Of a stretch of DNA of 40,070 nt, positions 10,375 to 19,297 are shown piece by piece. Origin of the DNA: Armatimonadaceae bacterium (GTDB lineage: Bacteria > Armatimonadota > Armatimonadia > Armatimonadales > Armatimonadaceae); assembly GCA_030446525.1 (NCBI GenBank), contig JAUJNC010000022.1, positions 1 to 40,070 of the forward strand. The letters run 5' to 3'. How positions within the stretch are numbered: the stretch's first letter is position 1; each line of letters starts with the position of its first letter. The position numbers were made by a program, and so were the translations under genes. The notes beneath the pieces are model-generated. The model had not been told where the DNA came from and did no database searches. It was given only the letters and a program-made list of their open reading frames with translations.

Positions 10375-11788
10375 TTAACGGCTCCCTTCCGTGGAGGACC
10401 TGCTCCGGTCCATCCACGATGGCCCGACATCGGCGGCCGTCAGCGGGCGATTCGTGACCGGGCCATCCGAGACCTGATCGCTTCCCACGTCCGATCGCCG
10501 CTTTCTCGCCTGCCCGTCAATGTCGGTCTTGATAGCCGGAAAATCCCCCTTGGCAGCCCCGCGCGCCGGGCTGTCCGCGGCCGGCCGCCACAGGCCGTCC
10601 TTTGCTCGCTCCAGCTTCGGGTCGACCATCCGGATGCCCTTGTGGTCGGTTATTGCAGGCGCGGCCGCCAGGTTCCCCATCCACTGGAAACCGTTGCCCT
10701 CGACGCCCTTCAGCAACATCCCGTTTTTGGGCGCCGAGAAGAGGTTGTTTGCAATAGTGATGTTTTCCGGGCGCAGACTCCGGCCGGAGCTTCCGAAGCC
10801 CGCGTCCAGATCGACGTACGGTCCCCTGGAATCGACGACGGTGTTGAACGCGATCAGGGCGTTGCGTGCCTGGAAATAACCGCTCAGCGGCGAGTTGGGT
10901 ATGCCCGCCGTCACCCAGAATCCGCCCCTGTCAACGCCCTCGATGTAGTTATTGATGATCGTGTGATCCTCGCCGATGACGCGGATCCCGCCCGACCCCT
11001 TCTTGTGATGCCCCAGGAAGAAGTTGCCCTCCACGCGGCAGCGGTTGCCGTGGCGGAGCGTGAGCATCCCGGCGCAGTCCAGGAACGTGTTGAAGCGGTA
11101 GATGTTCTCGCAGGACTTGCTGGAGATGATCTCCAGTTCCCCGTCGCACCGGTCGAAAAGGTTGTGCTCGACCAGCGTGCGCGAGTTTCGCATCGATTGG
11201 CCGCTGTACCCGACGCGCAACGTCTCTCCGCCGTTGCGGCCGAGCGAGGGACGCGGCCCGAAGTGGTTGTGATCGATGCGGTGATGGTTGGGCTTGTCCT
11301 CCACCTCGATCTGAACGGTGGGGACTCGCTGGTCTTGCCGGCCAGGTAGCAGTGGTCCAGGCGGTTCTCCGTGCCTGACAGGTGAACATCGAACTTGTAG
11401 GCGCTGTCGATAACCGCGGAGTCGGTCAGGCGGCAGTGGCGTCCTTTGATCGCCACGCCGTCTTTGCCCGCCGCCCGCCCATCCTTCAAGCACAGTCCGC
11501 TGACGACGAGGAATTCTCCGTCGATCGTGACCGTGGACGCGCCGGTCAGGACGACCTTCCCCGGCGTTTGCGCGCGGAGCGTGATCGGCTTCTCCGCTGT
11601 CCCTTGCCCCGGAAGGCAATTATCTGGTCCTTCCAGACGCCATCGGCCATGAGCAGCACGTCCCCCGCACGGAGCTCTCCCGCCACACGCGCGATATCCG
11701 CCGCCGAGGAAACCCGACGCTCCGCGGCAAGGGCCGGGCATCCACAGACGCAAAGCAGCACGGCCATCAGACGGAATGTTTGCTTCAT
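10375..11788 (-). CDS. PL6 alginate lyase / chondroitinase-B-like beta-helix, two frameshifts
   Basis: About 470 residues once repaired. The signal peptide is MKQTFRLMAVLLCVCGC, then ALAAE. Family PL6 marks are: IDGEFLVVSGLCLKDG, NHFGPRPSLGRNGGETLRVG, YSGQS, CDGELEIISSKSCEN and NTFLDCAGMLTLRHGN, then the calcium/Lys-Arg core coils and the usual end DSPARGAAKGDFP, DIDGQ, RPLTAADVGPSWM. PL6 enzymes cleave alginate or dermatan/chondroitin by beta-elimination. Two one-base losses break the frame: at 11601-11603 (three C should be four, plus strand) and 11320-11323 (four G should be five). Each is repaired by a single base, so the gene may be whole in the organism. The ATG at 11788 has AAGGGAG. 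It lies 15 bases after GH95 and 5 before GH97. Confidence 0.82.
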
Positions 11789-11803
11789 CCTTGTCTCCCT
11801 TCT

Positions 11804-14488
11804 TCATCCTTGGCTCAGCGCCCGCCGAGCGCCTCGCCGATGGCAAACAAGCAGAGCGTCGTCGGCGTCCCGCTGCGCCGCAGGGCTGCTCTGCGCCGCA
11901 GGGCGGGCAGCGGCGACGTCACCGGGTATTTCATCGGTCTGCGGTTTGAGGTCGGCGGCCAGGCGATAGCTCGCCCCGGCCTGGGTCGTGAGGTCGGTTA
12001 CCCGGTCGCCGTAGCGCACCTTGCAGGGGCGGCCCGACAGCGAGCGCAGGGTCGCCTCGACAAGCGTGCCGTCCTTCCAGGCGATATCCACCTCGAAGCC
12101 GCCGCGGGCGCGCAGGCCCGTCACCCGCCCGTCCGGCCATGCCGACGGCAGCGCGGGCAGCAGGTGGATCTCGCCCGCATGGCTCTGCAGCAGCATCTCG
12201 GCGATGCCCGCGGTCGCGCCGAAGTTCCCGTCGATCTGAAACGGCGGGTGGGCGTCGAAGAGGTTCGGGTAGGTGCCGCCGCCTTTGGCAACACTGACTT
12301 CGGTGCCGCCCACCAACTGCAGCAAGTTCCGGATCAGCTTGTGGGCGTGGTCGCCGTCCTCCATGCGGGCCCGGAAGTTGATCTTCCAGCCCATGGACCA
12401 GCCGGTGGCCTCGTCGCCCCGCAGCTCCAGCGTGCGGCGGGCCGCCTCGAACAGTCCCGGCGTGCCGCGGCGCGTGATCTGGTTGCCCGGGTGCAGCGCA
12501 TAGAGGTGCGAGAGGTGCCGGTGCTTGGGGTCCGCCTCCTCGAAGTCCTGCGGCCACTCCTGGAGCTGGCCTTTGCTGCCGATCTGATAGGGCAGGAGCT
12601 TTGCCCGCGTCTCTTTGAGCCTCTGCCGGAACGGCTCGTCGGCGCCGAGCGCCTCAGAAGCCTCCATGCAGTTCGTGAACAGCTCGCGGATGATGGCCCT
12701 ATCCATCGTCGGCCCCATGCAAAGCTGACCGGTCTGCGTCTGGCCCGCGCTGTCGGTGTAGCGGAACTTGTTCTCCGGCGAGTTGCCCACGGGCGTCACC
12801 AGCTGCCCTTTGCCGTTGTCCACCAGCCAGGCGAGGTAGAACTCGGCGGCGGACTTCATGATCGGGTAGGCCTTCTCCCGCAGGAACTCCCGGTCGCCGA
12901 TGAAAAGGTAGTGCTCCCACAGGTGCTGGCAGAACCAGCCGCTCGCCATCGGCCAGAAGGCCACCCCGGCCGTCAGGTCCACCGGCTGGGCATCGCGCCA
13001 GAGGGTGGTGTTGTGGTGCACCACCCACCCCGGACGCCCGTACATCTGGCGGGCGACCTTGCTGCCGCTGACCGCCAGCTCCCCGATCATGCGCAGGAGA
13101 GGCTCATGGCACTCCGAGAGGTTGGTCACCTCGGTGGGCCAGTAATTCATCTCCGCGTTGATGTTGGTCGTATAGGCGCTCGCCCAGGGAGGAATGACCT
13201 CGGTGTTCCAGATGCCCTGCAGGTTCAGCGGCTGCGTGCCGGGCCGCGACCCGGCGATCATCAGATACCGGCCGAACTGGAAGTAGAGCCCGGCCAGCGC
13301 CTCGTCGCCCCCGCCGGCGTACTTGGCGATGCGCTGATCGGTCGCGAGCGCGCTTTGCGCGGTGGGTCTGCCCAGATCGAGGGTCACCTGGTCGAACAGC
13401 GAGCGATAGTCCTGGATATGGGCGTCGCGCAGCTGGTCATAGGTCTTGCCCGAGGCCGCTTCGAGCGCCGCTTTGGCCTGGGCCGATGGGTCGGCGCCCT
13501 CGCGACTCGGGCTCTTTTCAAAGCCGTTGTAGCTGGAGCCGCTGGCGAGCAGCAGCACGACTTCGTCTGCGTTCTCGACGGTAATGCCTCCGTCGCCAGC
13601 GTTCACCGAGCCCCCCGTCGCCTGGATGCGCAGGCGCGTCTCGAAGAACGTACCCAGGCCGCCCGGCTGCTCGGCATAGAGCACCTGCGCCGCGCCGGGG
13701 CGGCGCTTGCCCGCCTTGTCGAAGATCTCGGGATACTTCCACTGTTCGCCACGCTCTTCGAGCCAGTTCAGCTCGCGCCGCACTACGAAGCCCGGGACCT
13801 GCCCTTTCATGACCAGTGTGTCCCCGCCTTCGGCAGCCGTCCGGGCGGTCGGGTGGATAGAACCGAGCTTCGCCGTCAGGCGGATCGCCCCCTCCTTGCT
13901 GGCCGTCAGCCGCATCACGATCACCTTGTCGGGGAAGCTGGCGAAGTACTCACGCGTGTAGGTCACGCCGTCCTGCGCGTAGGCGGTCCGGGCTACGGCC
14001 GTGGTGATGTCCAGCTCACGGCGATAGGCGGTAACCGGGCCCCCATCGGGGAAGAGGAGGTGCAGGCCGCCGAGCGGCTGATAGCAGTGCTGCGCCCTGC
14101 CGAGCCAGCGCCGCGTCGCATACTGGTCCGCCTCGGCGTACTTGCCCTCGCGCAGCCACACGACGACCTGCTCGAAGTCTTTGGTGATATCCAGGGGAAG
14201 GTCGCGCTGGCCGGGCTCGCCTGAATGGAGCGTGTCGTCATTGAGGCTGATCAGCTCCTCTTCCACCCCGCCGTGGACCATCGCCCCGAGCCGCCCGTTG
14301 CCGAGCGGCAGGGCCTCGACCCATTTGCTCGCGGGCTTATCGTACCACAGTTTATGCGATTGCTCGTTCGCCATAAAGGAATCCGCTCCCATGGCCATAC
14401 TGCCCGGTCGGAGAAAGAAAAGCATGGCCGCTGCGAAATAGACCAGGATGTCGTTAATGATCCGATGCCTTTGTGCCGGCCTCGTCAT
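11804..14488 (-). CDS. GH95 alpha-L-fucosidase/galactosidase
   Basis: Protein of 894 residues, normal for GH95. After a signal or anchor segment ([15 protein letters not shown]) comes [20 protein letters not shown] with LGAMVHGG (N-terminal beta-super-sandwich). An (alpha/alpha)6 barrel follows, with [10 protein letters not shown] (about 442-451), [20 protein letters not shown] (general-acid Glu region, about 643) and [13 protein letters not shown] (catalytic Asp region, about 750). The C-terminal beta-domain follows. Family members are inverting enzymes that release alpha-1,2-L-fucose or L-galactose, for example from xyloglucan or pectic side chains. The frame is intact, with AGAGGG upstream of ATG 14488. 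The start overlaps the tail of the PL6 remnant by about 35 bases. The tail past residue 860 is Ala/Arg-rich and may be unstructured. Confidence 0.92.
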   Translation of the reverse strand: MTRPAQRHRIINDILVYFAAAMLFFLRPGSMAMGADSFMANEQSHKLWYDKPASKWVEALPLGNGRLGAMVHGGVEEELISLNDDTLHSGEPGQRDLPLDITKDFEQVVVWLREGKYAEADQYATRRWLGRAQHCYQPLGGLHLLFPDGGPVTAYRRELDITTAVARTAYAQDGVTYTREYFASFPDKVIVMRLTASKEGAIRLTAKLGSIHPTARTAAEGGDTLVMKGQVPGFVVRRELNWLEERGEQWKYPEIFDKAGKRRPGAAQVLYAEQPGGLGTFFETRLRIQATGGSVNAGDGGITVENADEVVLLLASGSSYNGFEKSPSREGADPSAQAKAALEAASGKTYDQLRDAHIQDYRSLFDQVTLDLGRPTAQSALATDQRIAKYAGGGDEALAGLYFQFGRYLMIAGSRPGTQPLNLQGIWNTEVIPPWASAYTTNINAEMNYWPTEVTNLSECHEPLLRMIGELAVSGSKVARQMYGRPGWVVHHNTTLWRDAQPVDLTAGVAFWPMASGWFCQHLWEHYLFIGDREFLREKAYPIMKSAAEFYLAWLVDNGKGQLVTPVGNSPENKFRYTDSAGQTQTGQLCMGPTMDRAIIRELFTNCMEASEALGADEPFRQRLKETRAKLLPYQIGSKGQLQEWPQDFEEADPKHRHLSHLYALHPGNQITRRGTPGLFEAARRTLELRGDEATGWSMGWKINFRARMEDGDHAHKLIRNLLQLVGGTEVSVAKGGGTYPNLFDAHPPFQIDGNFGATAGIAEMLLQSHAGEIHLLPALPSAWPDGRVTGLRARGGFEVDIAWKDGTLVEATLRSLSGRPCKVRYGDRVTDLTTQAGASYRLAADLKPQTDEIPGDVAAARPAAQSSPAAQRDADDALLVCHRRGARRALSQG

Positions 14489-14841
14489 TGCTGCGCCCTC
14501 TGCCTTTCATCCAGACCGGCCCGACATCGTCTGCGGTGAGGGGCCAAATGGGCTCGGCACTCCTTTGAACGACTCGGCTCCGGCGGCATTGACCGCCAGG
14601 CTATGCCGGCCGGCCACGCGGAAAATTCCGTCCTCGCGTGACGACAAATGCAGGGTCCCCGTGGTGACGCCCGGGGGAACCGGATCGGAACTCACCGTGG
14701 CCCCCTGCACGAGTTCCAGGAAATACTCGCCGGCCATCAAGCGGATCGTGTTGTTGCGCACGATGTTGCTGTTGGACTTCAGGGAGATGATCTCCATGCC
14801 TTCGCCGTGCGACTGCTCGAAGAGATTGCTCCGATCCGGAT
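14454..14841 (-). pseudogene. Remnant of a second PL6 gene, fused to a pseudopilin
   Basis: The read-through begins as [20 protein letters not shown], matching the PL6 coil HNLFDRCDGELEIISSK of the intact PL6 gene. It continues SNSNIVRNNTIRL, then jumps to the post-helix part (DPVPPGVTTG, EDGIFRVAGRHSLAVNAAG), and ends, after a one-base loss near 14556, as [20 protein letters not shown] before TAA at 14454. The N-terminal half and several middle coils are missing. The end resembles the intact PL6 gene (PLTAADVGPSWM), so this is a paralogue reduced by deletion. Upstream it is joined to the truncated pseudopilin. Confidence 0.7.
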
Positions 14842-15047
14842 CAGCGCGATGCCCACCTGCTTGGTGTTAGAGAGGCAATTGGTCTGCCGTGCCTTCTCCC
14901 GCGCCTGTGCGAACACGGGAAAAAGGATGGCGGCGAGGATCGCTATGATGGCGATCACGACGAGCAGCTCGATCAGCGTGAAGGCACCGCGCTTCGCGGC
15001 GGATCGGGACGGAGAGTGTGTGCGTTGATTGCCAGATGTCCTTTCAT
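14842..15047 (-). pseudogene. Pseudopilin fragment, 3' end lost
   Basis: It carries a prepilin start: a short basic leader, then [34 protein letters not shown] and [13 protein letters not shown], after which sense ends and PL6 sequence follows. The ATG at 15047 overlaps the original GH31 stop as ATGA. From that ATG the frame is wrong by one: adding one A to the AAA after ATG gives [13 protein letters not shown], which leads straight into the pilin motif. The remainder (about 200 residues, including the expected H-X9-DG end) is absent. Such proteins are processed by a prepilin peptidase and form type II secretion/type IV-like fibres. Confidence 0.75.
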
Positions 15048-15078
15048 CGGGTTTGAAATTGCCACGAGATATCCCCGT
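15044..15078 (-). pseudogene. Detached last codons of GH31
   Basis: Read on the minus strand after the IS, this stretch continues the GH31 frame once the IS and one target copy are removed: FHYG is followed by DISWQFQTR and a TGA at 15046-15044. The IS therefore cut off the final nine residues. The TGA overlaps the ATG of the following pseudopilin. Confidence 0.8.
15073..15078. repeat. Target-site duplication CCCCGT, left copy
   Basis: CCCCGT directly precedes the left inverted repeat and is identical to 16510-16515 directly after the right inverted repeat. Removing the IS plus one copy restores the GH31 reading frame, which confirms the ends. Confidence 0.85.
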
Positions 15079-15093
15079 TTGACGTTTAGACTA
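15079..15093 (+). repeat. Left terminal inverted repeat of the IS
   Basis: TTGACGTTTAGACTA; pairs with 16495-16509 with one mismatch (C/T at position 5). Confidence 0.85.
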
Positions 15094-15104
15094 AAAACTC
15101 AGAA

Positions 15105-15137
15105 GGAGGCAAGCAAGCCCGAGGGCTTGCTGCCTCC
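15105..15137 (+). terminator. Hairpin at the left end of the IS
   Basis: GGAGGCAAGCAAGCCC is followed after GAG by GGCTTGCTGCCTCC, a 14-bp stem with one bulged A. It lies between the IS end and the likely transposase start. Hairpins here commonly shield transposases from transcription entering from outside; no T-run is present, so that role is inferred. Confidence 0.5.
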
Positions 15138-15153
15138 CCGGGGTAGACTTCTG

Positions 15154-16502
15154 GTGACCAAACCAAAAGAAGGACTGCCCCTGGATGGATTGTATCATGA
15201 CTATGGCCGACTCACCGACTTTCGGAAGAGTCTCTATGGCTGCTTCACCCGTGCCCGGGATGCCTTGATGAACACCTGTGATGCCTTGCTTACCCAGATC
15301 CACGCCCGCTCTTTCCCGGAGCCGTCGCTCTCGCCGTTCTTTGCGCGCGCCGCCCAGCCTTTACGAGGCTTTGATGACGCCAGGATCGACCAACAGGCAC
15401 TGCACAAGCTCTTCGTCACGGCCATACCACAGACCCGGCCCGGCAAACGCTTAGTTCTGGCCGCCGATGCCAGCCCCATTGTCCGGCCCGAGTCCCCCAC
15501 GGCCAGAGATCGCACCTATGTCCACGTGCCCAACCTGCCCAAAGAAGCCAAGCCCGTGCTGCCGGGTTGGCACTTTGCTACCATCGCCGCTCTGCCCGAG
15601 CAGCCCAGCAGTTGGACGACGATCCTCTCCAACCGGCGCATCAAAAGCGAGCAAACGGTAGGCCAGGTGGTGGCACAGCAACTGAGTGAGTTGGCACCGC
15701 TGCTGCCCAAGGGAACCCTGGTGGCCTTGGACGGCGGGTTCGGCAACGTCACTTTTGTGTCCCTGGTGCATAAGATCCCTCTTGGCAAACTCCTGCGCAT
15801 CGCCAAGAACCGCACGCTTTACCGGGCAGCGCCCCCGAAAACGGGCAAGCGTGGCCGGCCCCGCAAAGAGGGTGCCCTGTTTGTCCTGGGCGACCCGTCC
15901 ACCCACGGTACACCCGATGAGCAGTGCAGTGGCGCCGACGAGCAGAGCCAAGCCCTGGAAGTGACCTGCTGGCACGACCTGCACTTTAAGAGCCGTCGCG
16001 ACGCCCTGCTCAGCTTGTTGCGCATCACCGCCCCGGGGCGCGGGCCGGTAAAAGCGCGATCCGGGCGTGCTCTGGCTGATCTGGCAAGGTGCAGACATGC
16101 CGCCTTCGTGTCAGATCCCGAGCCTGTATCGTCTTCGCTATTGTATTGAGCACAGTTATCGCTTCGATAAACAAGAACTGCTTTGGACGGGGCCGCGCCT
16201 GCGCACGCCCGAGAAGTTCGAAGCCTGGAGCGCTGTGTGGTCAGCGCAGTGCACCATCAGATCACGCTCGTTGGCTCGTTGACCGAGGCGGTGCGCCCGC
16301 CGTGGGCCAGCCCCAAGCCGGAGGCCACGCCTTCTCCGGTGCGTCGTGCCTGCGGACGAATTATTGCCGAGTTGGGTACTGCGGCAGCCCTGCCCCAGAC
16401 GCGGGAAAATCGCCGGGGCGCCGTTGCGGAGCCCCTATCAAGAAAGCGCAACGCTTCGCGACCGTCTATAAGCAACCGACCAACAAGAAACGCGTAGTCT
16501 AA
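15154..16502 (+). pseudogene. IS4-type DDE transposase, three frameshifts
   Basis: A DDE transposase of about 450 residues once repaired. ADASPIVRP holds the first Asp, VALDGGFGNV the second, and YRLRYCIEHSYRFDKQ the Glu within a perfect Y-(2)-R-(3)-E-(6)-K signature of the IS4 family. The frame breaks at 16050-16053 (AAAA should be AAAAA, giving VKKRDPGVLWLIWQG), near 16249 (one base lost, WSAQ then HHQITLVG) and at 16403-16405 (GGG should be GGGG). It ends at TAA 16502 with KQPTNKKRVV. The start is unsure: in-frame GTG 15154 or TTG 15190. Whether the copy is really dead depends on whether the three losses are sequencing errors. Confidence 0.8.
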
Positions 16503-16509
16503 ACATCAA
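16495..16509 (-). repeat. Right terminal inverted repeat of the IS
   Basis: Reverse complement TTGATGTTTAGACTA. Its GTTTAG gives GH31 its present TAG stop. Confidence 0.85.
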
Positions 16510-18661
16510 CCCCGTAATGGAACGCTTTTTTCGGGTCGTCACGGACGACCTCTCCCCGCCAGCGTCCCGCGGCGTCCTTGCGGGCTTGGAGACGGGTCCA
16601 GCTGTAGGCGCCGTTCTCATAGCCGAACGTTTCGCCGTCGTCGTCGTAGAGCAAGAACTCCCCTTCGGCGTCGCCATAATGGCGGACCTCCAGGGGTGTG
16701 ATCTCGCCGGGTTTGGGCGCGTGCAGACGCTCCGGGATGAGGGGGAGGATGCCCCCGTCGCGGACGAACAGGGGGATGCGGTCGAGGGCTGGCGTGACGC
16801 GGATGACCTGGCCCTCCCCGACGAGTGCGCCCGTGTAGAAGTCGAACCACTTTCCTTTCGGCAGGATCACTTCCCGGGTCTTCTCGCCGGGAGGCATCGG
16901 CGCGACCAGCAGGGAGTCGCCCAGCATAAACTGGTCTTTCACGTCCCGAGAGCGCGCCTCCTCATACGGATTCTGCGTATCATCCAGCCTGCCTCGCTCC
17001 GGGCGTGCCTCATGGGCGAAGCCCTCGACCAGCGGCATGGGGCGTATCGGCGGCGTGCCCTGGAAGTGGTACTGGGCGAACGTGGTGTAGAGGTAGGGCA
17101 GCAGGCGCATGCGCAGGAGCATCACCTGGCGCACCGGCTCCGTGACTTCGTCAAAGGTCCAGGGCTTGGTCCCGCTGGCCCAGGCGTTGAGCATCGCCAT
17201 CGGCGAGAAGCAGACCGCCTGTATCCGCCGCACCCATTCTTCGGCGGATTTCGAGCTGCGCACCTCCGGCGTCCACAAGATGCCGGAGAAGGCGGAGTTG
17301 CACAGCGCCGTGATGTAGCCCTCGAAGGAGTACGAGTCGCTGTACAGGACGTAGGGCAGCGGCGATGCGCCGGCGTTGGAGCCGCGCACCAGGCCGTACG
17401 TGCGGCGGTCCGCCGCCCGGAACAGGTCGAGCGTCAGGCGCTGCTGCAAAAGCCCGTAGGTCTGGCGCAGCTGCTCCGCGTCGAGGCCGGACGGGAAGGT
17501 GGCCACATCGGGCCAGAGCCAGTGGTCGTGGCCGTCGACCTCGTCGACCTTGAACCCACCCACGCCCGGGCCGAGCGCGATCTGCTTCTGCCTCAGGTGA
17601 TCGGAGAAGACCTGCCGCGCTTCCGGGAGGGTATAGTCGGGCACAATCCCGTTCCAGACCGTGTGCGAGCCGGCGTGGGGCAGAAGCTTCGCGTGCAGCG
17701 GCGCACCCGGCGCGACATAGGGGTTGTACCACAGGTTGACGCGCACGCCTTTCTGGTGCAGCTCCTGGACAAGCCCTTTGGGATCGGGAAACCGCGTCTT
17801 GTCCCACTCGAAGGAACAGGGATAGGCGTGATCGTGCCAGCCGGGTTCGAGGCCGATGAAGTCGAGCGGGAAGCCGCGTTTCTCAAACTCGGCGACCTCC
17901 TGCCTGATCTGCTCGTCGTTGTAGAGCGTCGGCGTACGGTGGGTGAAGCCCAGCCCCCACTTGGGCGGCAGGCAGCCGCCGCCCGAGTACAGGTTGTAGC
18001 GCCGGACCGCGTCCATCGGCGTCGGCCCGGCGAAGACCAGGACCTCCGCGCCTTCCGCCGGGACATAGACCTCGATGTTGTCGGATTCCGGTTTGGACTG
18101 CCAGTTCTTGCGGTCCGCGTTGCGATCGTAGACGACGGGCGGGTTCTTCGTGTCGGTGCGCACCCCCGTGCCGACGTAGAACGTGAGGTAGCGGGCGCTG
18201 TTGATCAGGACCCCGTAGCCGCGGCTGGAGACGTAGAAGGGCACCGGCGCGTGGGTGCGGCCGGAGCGCCCGCCCCAGGCATCGACGTGCAGCGTCTGCA
18301 CCGACTGGTTGCGCCGGACGCCGTTGAAGTCCAGGCCCAGGCCGTAGATCTGCTCGCCCCCGCCGAGCGGAAAGCGCAGATAGACCTTTCCTTTGCGCTG
18401 GCCCACACGGATCTCCTGCGGGTCGAGCGGAAACGTCGCCCTTGGCAGCTTTCCCAGTGCTTCTGTCTTGGGCTGAGAGCCTGCGGCGGTGAGTAGGGTG
18501 TAGTCTTCGCGGCCTCCCGCCTGGCCGGACCACACGCCCGGCGCTACTTCTTTCCAGGCGGTTGTCGCGGCCTCCACGACGTTTGAGGGCACCATGATCA
18601 TCATCCCCAGGAACGCGGCACCGAGTACGGTGCCGACTGTCACCTTGCGCGAAGAAAACAT
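16499..18661 (-). CDS. GH31 alpha-glycosidase, 3' end replaced by IS
   Basis: About 720 residues, with signal peptide MFSSRKVTVGTVLGAAFLGM. GH31 features in order: the N-terminal sandwich with EQIYGLGLDFNGVRRNQ, the barrel with PPKWGLGFTHRTP and LEPGWHD, then GGFKVDEVDGHDHW (nucleophile Asp about residue 370), VRGSNAGASPLPYVLYSDSY (acid/base region), and the C-terminal sheets with MLGDSLLVAPM and ILPKGKWFDFYTG. The family cleaves alpha-xylosidic, alpha-glucosidic or alpha-galactosidic bonds, or acts as a transglycosylase; which one is not clear here. ATG 18661 overlaps the upstream pseudopilin stop as TGATG. The native end DISWQFQTR now lies beyond the IS, and the present protein ends in VDV from IS sequence. 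Loss of nine C-terminal residues of a beta-domain may or may not abolish activity. Confidence 0.88.
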   Translation of the reverse strand: MFSSRKVTVGTVLGAAFLGMMIMVPSNVVEAATTAWKEVAPGVWSGQAGGREDYTLLTAAGSQPKTEALGKLPRATFPLDPQEIRVGQRKGKVYLRFPLGGGEQIYGLGLDFNGVRRNQSVQTLHVDAWGGRSGRTHAPVPFYVSSRGYGVLINSARYLTFYVGTGVRTDTKNPPVVYDRNADRKNWQSKPESDNIEVYVPAEGAEVLVFAGPTPMDAVRRYNLYSGGGCLPPKWGLGFTHRTPTLYNDEQIRQEVAEFEKRGFPLDFIGLEPGWHDHAYPCSFEWDKTRFPDPKGLVQELHQKGVRVNLWYNPYVAPGAPLHAKLLPHAGSHTVWNGIVPDYTLPEARQVFSDHLRQKQIALGPGVGGFKVDEVDGHDHWLWPDVATFPSGLDAEQLRQTYGLLQQRLTLDLFRAADRRTYGLVRGSNAGASPLPYVLYSDSYSFEGYITALCNSAFSGILWTPEVRSSKSAEEWVRRIQAVCFSPMAMLNAWASGTKPWTFDEVTEPVRQVMLLRMRLLPYLYTTFAQYHFQGTPPIRPMPLVEGFAHEARPERGRLDDTQNPYEEARSRDVKDQFMLGDSLLVAPMPPGEKTREVILPKGKWFDFYTGALVGEGQVIRVTPALDRIPLFVRDGGILPLIPERLHAPKPGEITPLEVRHYGDAEGEFLLYDDDGETFGYENGAYSWTRLQARKDAAGRWRGEVVRDDPKKAFHYGVDV
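16510..16515. repeat. Target-site duplication CCCCGT, right copy
   Basis: Identical to 15073-15078. Confidence 0.85.
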
Positions 18662-19292
18662 CAGTCGACAATCTTGGTGAAGTAGGGATAGTTCCCGGCA
18701 ACGTTCCTCTTGCCCAGCTCCGTTATTTTGAACCACTTGGCGTGCCCATCGAAGAAGGTCGCGTTCGATCCGGCGTTGTGCCGAGCGATGAGGTCGCCCT
18801 GGCTGCTTTGTATGATCGGCGGGTTGTTGTCGGGACGCACGACGATGAGACTGCTGGTCTGAACGATCTGCGTGTTGTTGGTGGTCGTGCTGCCGTCGGC
18901 ATCGCCGCCGTCGGCGCAGAACACGGTTCCGGCCACGTCCTCGATGGCGGCGAGCGAGGTCGGACCCGCTCCGCCCTGCTCGAAGAGTCTCCCCAAGGTG
19001 TCGTTGTTATAGTACACGTTTGTTCAGGGTGTAAGCGCTGCGGAGTCCGAGTTTGGTCACATACTGGCCCGTGGGCCGGGTGCTGCTGTACTGGGAACTG
19101 GGGCAAGCGAACACCTGCTCGTTCTTGATGTAGGGCTGGAGCAGGTCCGGCCACTGGGGCGCAGGCTCCCGGTGCATTGTACCCGTTGATGACGTTCTTC
19201 TCGTCGTAGTCCTGGGTGTACATCATCAGCGCCGTGCCGATCTGTTTCGAGTTGGACAGACAGGCCGTCTGGCGCGCGTGGCCCTCGGCCAT
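18661..19292 (-). pseudogene. H-X9-DG pseudopilin, N-terminus missing
   Basis: The body is clear: ARQTACLSNSKQIGTALMMY, TQDYDEKNVING, QPYIKNEQVFACPSSQY, AYTLNK, then VYYNNDTLGRLFEQ and the family end ARHNAGSNATFFDGHAKWF. The hydrophobic [11 protein letters not shown] segment that must precede ARQT is absent. The ATG at 19292 reads MAEGHARQT and lies 5 bases after the DUF4132 stop. Two one-base losses (about 19179 and 19022) break the frame as well. Without the N-terminal helix it could neither be processed nor enter a fibre. It ends in TGATG overlap with GH31, so it was the lead gene of a pseudopilin-GH31 pair. Confidence 0.75.
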
Positions 19293-19297
19293 CCTGC

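Larger units (their letters stand above)
15079..16509 (+). mobile_element. IS4-type insertion sequence, 1431 bp
   Basis: Ends are TTGACGTTTAGACTA (15079-15093) and, as reverse complement, TTGATGTTTAGACTA (16495-16509), 14 of 15 identical. It is flanked by a 6-bp CCCCGT duplication. It carries one plus-strand transposase with a YREK signature. It inserted in the 3' end of the minus-strand GH31 gene, in the opposite direction to the locus. Its right end supplies a premature TAG for GH31. Crisp ends and target copies mean a recent insertion. Confidence 0.9.

Noticed and set aside
7260..14850. GATC palindromes at both deletion points as ligation artefacts of a restriction-based library
   Set aside because: In the DUF5703 gene the family sequence (IPETV) continues past the palindrome, so the join is not at GATC there; one remaining coincidence is not enough.
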